Source: Sporosarcina sp. E16_8 (lineage in GTDB: Bacteria; Bacillota; Bacilli; Bacillales_A; Planococcaceae). From it: a stretch of 36,642 nucleotides of DNA. Positions 34,004-36,642 of the stretch are shown here, piece after piece. Made by a program: the position numbers and the translations under genes. The stretch spans positions 1 through 36,642 of the forward strand of contig NZ_JADPRZ010000035.1 in assembly GCF_017347095.1 (NCBI RefSeq), in the 5' to 3' direction. How positions within the stretch are numbered: position 1 is the stretch's first letter; every line of letters starts with the position of its first letter. The notes beneath the pieces are model-generated. The model did no database searches, had not been told where the DNA came from, and was given only the letters and a program-made list of their open reading frames with translations.

Positions 34004-36154
34004 TTATTGCAAAATCGATTCTACTTCAACCTCAACAGCCGGCTTCCAGTCTTCACCGAAAATCGAACGTTCTAGTAATTCTGCGATATCATATGTGCCG
34101 ACAGTCTCTTCTACTTCTTTCGCTTTCGTGCCGTCTGACAACATCGTCAAGCAGTATGGACAGCCAGATGATATGATTCCCGGGCTGACTTCAAGTGCTT
34201 GTTCTGTACGAGCAACGTTGATGCGATGGCCAGTGTCTTCTTCCATCCACATAAGTCCTCCACCCGCTCCACAGCACATGCCGTCTTCGCGATTACGTTT
34301 CATTTCGACGAGATTGACACCAGGAATTGCTTTAAGAATTTCACGTGGCGGATCATAAACGTCGTTGTATCTGCCTAGATAACATGAATCATGGAACGTA
34401 ATTGTTTCGTCGATGGCATGCTCTGGTTTCAACTTCCCTTGGACAACTAGTTCGTAAAGCATTTCCGTATGATGAACTACTTCTGCTTTAAATCCGAAGT
34501 CAGGGTATTCATTTTTAAAGATATTGTAGGCATGCGGGTCAATTGTAACAAGTTTTGTCACGCCCGCTTTTTCGAATTCTTCAATATTAGCTGTAGCCAA
34601 CTCTTGGAATAAAAACTCATTCCCCAAGCGACGCGGTGTATCTCCAGAGTTCTTCTCTTTATTGCCCAGAATGGCGAACTTGATGCCCGCTTCGTTCATA
34701 AGATGGACGAATGATAAGGCAATTTTTTGTGAACGGTTGTCGAATGACCCCATTGAACCTACCCAGAACAGGTAGTCAAATTCTTCGCCCGCTTTTTTCA
34801 ATTCTTTAACCGTTGGAATATGAAGGTCTGGACGTGCATCTCTCCAGTTTTCTTTCTCTTTACGGTTAAGACCCCACGGATTCCCTTGACGTTCGATGTT
34901 TGTCATCGCGCGCTGTGCATCCGGATCCATTTTCCCTTCTGTCATCACAAGGTAACGGCGAAGGTCGATGATTTTGTCAACGTGTTCATTCATAACCGGA
35001 CATTGGTCTTCGCAGTTACGACATGTTGTACAAGCCCAAATTTCTTCTTCCGTGATGATATCGCCGATGAGAGACGGGTTGTAAATATCATCCATTGTAG
35101 CGCCTTCAAGTCCAGCTGCAAATGCAATCTGGTTGCCTTTTGTTTTATTGAACGCGAGTGTTGGCACCCACGGTTTCTGCTTTGTAACAAGTGCACCTGT
35201 GTTAGTTAGGTTATCACGTAGTTTCGTAATAAGATCCATCGGGGACAGCATTTTCCCTGTTCCAGATGCTGGACACATATTCGTACAACGTCCACATTCA
35301 ACACAAGCGTATAAGTCGATCATTTGCAGCTGCGTGAAGTCAGTAATTTTACCTACCCCAAGTGGCGGCATCTCTTCTCCTTCTTCCACATTTTCCAATG
35401 CTTCGAAGTCGATTGGCTTTAAACGGCCTGCATGATCAAGACGGTGGAAATAAACGTTAGCAGGTCCTGCGATCAAGTGCGCATGTTTAGATTGCGGCAC
35501 ATAGACTAGGAACGTCAGTAGGATTAGCAGGTGTATCCACCAAGCGATGAAGAATATGACGGTTGCCCCGGTTTCCGGCATGAAACTGAATACTGTAGCA
35601 ATCCCTGATGCGATTGGTTCAGACCATGACGCTTCATGTCCTTGCCAAATCATGTTCATACCGTTTGCAAGTAATGTTGAAAGCATGAGCCCCCCGATGA
35701 AAATAAGGACAAGCCCAGATTTCCATCCGCGTTTTAAACGCACTAGCTTCTCAACATAACGGCGGTGGAATGCCCACACAACCGCGACTAGAATTGTCAC
35801 AGCAACGATTTCCTGGAAGAATGTAAAGGCAGGATACACCGAACCGAACGGTAAGTGGGATCCCGGTTTTAATCCTTTCCAAACCAGATCGATAGCTCCA
35901 AATTGAACGAGTAAAAACCCGTAGAAAAACATGACGTGGATAGCTCCACTCTTTTTATCTTTTAATAATTTCTTTTGCCCGAAGACGTATATCCATATTT
36001 TGCGGAGACGTTCTGAAATGTTATTATCAAACTCTTCTTTTCTCCCCAGTTTGATAAATTGAATCCGTGTTTTGATTAGATATGTGAACAACGCAAGCGC
36101 GTAAGCCACGACTGCGAGAAACAGAACCCAGTTGGCAATGATTAATGGATGCAT
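34004..36154 (-). CDS. fadF: Membrane iron-sulfur reductase, ETF to quinone (FadF/YwjF type)
   Basis: This protein of 716 residues is thought to take electrons from ETF, reduced by acyl-CoA dehydrogenases, and pass them to quinones. It has about six membrane segments in the first 225 residues (nitrate-reductase-gamma-like), two [4Fe-4S] motifs CVECGRCTNMCP (284-295) and CTTCRNCEDQCP (375-386), and two CCG domains of the heterodisulfide-reductase type (HDSCYLGRYNDVYDP and MCCGAGGGLMW). The ATG has AAGGGGAG seven bases upstream. A promoter with an operator palindrome in its spacer lies 80-110 bp upstream. B. subtilis has it as fadF, in the FadR regulon. Confidence 0.95.
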   Translation of the reverse strand: MHPLIIANWVLFLAVVAYALALFTYLIKTRIQFIKLGRKEEFDNNISERLRKIWIYVFGQKKLLKDKKSGAIHVMFFYGFLLVQFGAIDLVWKGLKPGSHLPFGSVYPAFTFFQEIVAVTILVAVVWAFHRRYVEKLVRLKRGWKSGLVLIFIGGLMLSTLLANGMNMIWQGHEASWSEPIASGIATVFSFMPETGATVIFFIAWWIHLLILLTFLVYVPQSKHAHLIAGPANVYFHRLDHAGRLKPIDFEALENVEEGEEMPPLGVGKITDFTQLQMIDLYACVECGRCTNMCPASGTGKMLSPMDLITKLRDNLTNTGALVTKQKPWVPTLAFNKTKGNQIAFAAGLEGATMDDIYNPSLIGDIITEEEIWACTTCRNCEDQCPVMNEHVDKIIDLRRYLVMTEGKMDPDAQRAMTNIERQGNPWGLNRKEKENWRDARPDLHIPTVKELKKAGEEFDYLFWVGSMGSFDNRSQKIALSFVHLMNEAGIKFAILGNKEKNSGDTPRRLGNEFLFQELATANIEEFEKAGVTKLVTIDPHAYNIFKNEYPDFGFKAEVVHHTEMLYELVVQGKLKPEHAIDETITFHDSCYLGRYNDVYDPPREILKAIPGVNLVEMKRNREDGMCCGAGGGLMWMEEDTGHRINVARTEQALEVSPGIISSGCPYCLTMLSDGTKAKEVEETVGTYDIAELLERSIFGEDWKPAVEVEVESILQ

Positions 36155-36235
36155 TTATTTTCTCCCCTTCCCTTGTTGTTTGAATAGTAAAGATAGTGTA
36201 GTCGAAAATAGGTATCGTGTCGATGTCTATTTTCT

Positions 36236-36264
36236 AGTTTAATTATGAATGAGCATTCAGTCAA
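36236..36264 (-). promoter_or_regulatory. fadF promoter with palindromic operator in the spacer
   Basis: On the minus strand TTGACT (36264-36259), exactly 17 bp, TAAACT (36241-36236) form a sigma-A type promoter. The spacer is almost filled by the perfect 6-2-6 palindrome TGAATG-AG-CATTCA (36246-36259, plus-strand reading). The half sites equal those of the FadR box TGAATGANTANTCATTCA of B. subtilis, as I recall it, but with shorter spacing. Binding here would block RNA polymerase. Confidence 0.65.
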
Positions 36265-36319
36265 CTAAAAGTTTAGATAGTTTTGAGATATTCGTGAAAT
36301 TCGTGGGAGGGTTTGTGTG

Positions 36320-36642
36320 GATATGCTTGGGCGCGTAGGTTATATGATCGGGTTGGCGTTGATATGCTCGGTGCGTGGGTTATATGATCGCATTGGCGAT
36401 GGATATGCTCGGTGCGCGGGTTATATGATCGCATTGGCGATGGATATGCTCGGTGCGCGGGTTATATGATCGCATTGGCAACCGATATGATCGGTGCGCG
36501 GGTTATATGATCGCATTGGCAACCGATATGCTCGGTGCGCGAGTTATATGATCGCATTGGCAACCGATATGCTCGGTGCGCGGGTTATATGATCGCATTG
36601 GAAACCGATATGATCGGTGCGCGGGTTATATGATCGGATCGG
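36320..36642. repeat. Tandem array A4, 41-bp units made of 20+21 bp halves
   Basis: Units start at 36320, 36361, 36402, 36443, 36484, 36525, 36566 and 36607; the last is cut by the window end. Period is exactly 41 bp. Each unit has two related halves, GATATGMTCGGTGCGCGGGT and TATATGATCGCATTGGCAAC. Units 4-7 are almost identical, the first is diverged, so the array seems to have grown at the far end. Between the fadF promoter and the array (36265-36319) I see nothing. No gene is visible in the 488 bp after the fadF start. Confidence 0.97.

Overview
The window comes from a spore-forming member of the Bacillales. The gene order spo0F, fbaA, tal, murZ, glpX, rho, rpmE, tdk, prfA, prmC, spoIIR, tsaC, mntP, ywlE, rpiB, ywlG, glyA, upp is the one I know from Bacillus subtilis. 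Strong AGGAGG-type ribosome binding sites and frequent TTG and GTG starts agree with this. A fused isobutyryl-CoA mutase inside a fatty-acid operon and the general style of the proteins suggest the Planococcaceae, perhaps Sporosarcina. That genus assignment is inference. All genes except ywjG lie on the minus strand, so transcription runs from high to low coordinates.

Layout, right to left in order of transcription. At 36.2-25.3 kb is a lipid and branched-chain acyl-CoA block: fadF (ETF:quinone-type iron-sulfur reductase), then mmgA, mmgB, two acyl-CoA dehydrogenases, a TetR regulator and icmF. It has palindromic operator candidates in front of fadF and mmgA and a CcpA (cre) site before mmgA. 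At 24.7-20.8 kb are a small membrane protein gene, rpoE (RNA polymerase delta), pyrG, divergent ywjG, and the sporulation phosphorelay gene spo0F. At 20.8-16.7 kb are the sugar-phosphate genes fbaA, tal and glpX, with murZ for the cell wall. At 16.3-11.4 kb is the information-processing block rho, rpmE, tdk, prfA, prmC. At 11.3-4.2 kb are spoIIR, tsaC, mntP, ywlE, a membrane chemoreceptor gene, rpiB, ywlG and glyA. At 4.2-0.2 kb are a LOV/PAS-GAF-GGDEF-EAL protein, upp and mnaA.

The genes are mostly conserved housekeeping genes; the unusual biology is in details. The CTP synthase (PyrG) has glycine in place of the glutaminase nucleophile cysteine, plus further changes at normally invariant positions. 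This predicts an ammonia-dependent enzyme. The spoIIR ribosome binding site is buried in a 14-bp perfect hairpin whose loop carries a sigma-F -10 match, so transcripts that start there would escape the hairpin while read-through from prmC would not. The LOV-type sensor domain lacks its photoactive cysteine. The rho gene has a long multi-hairpin leader.

The intergenic DNA is full of repeats of several kinds. One kind is a set of four tandem arrays with different sequences but nearly the same basic unit of 19-21 bp (at 1, 13.4, 30.4 and 36.3 kb), plus one isolated unit at 22.0 kb. A second is a four-copy structured element between glyA and the chemoreceptor gene, with compensatory base changes in its stems. 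A third is another structured element in three copies (14.9, 24.9, 25.1 kb). A fourth is a 45-bp triplicate between tal and fbaA. No rRNA, tRNA, insertion sequence, phage or CRISPR locus was seen.
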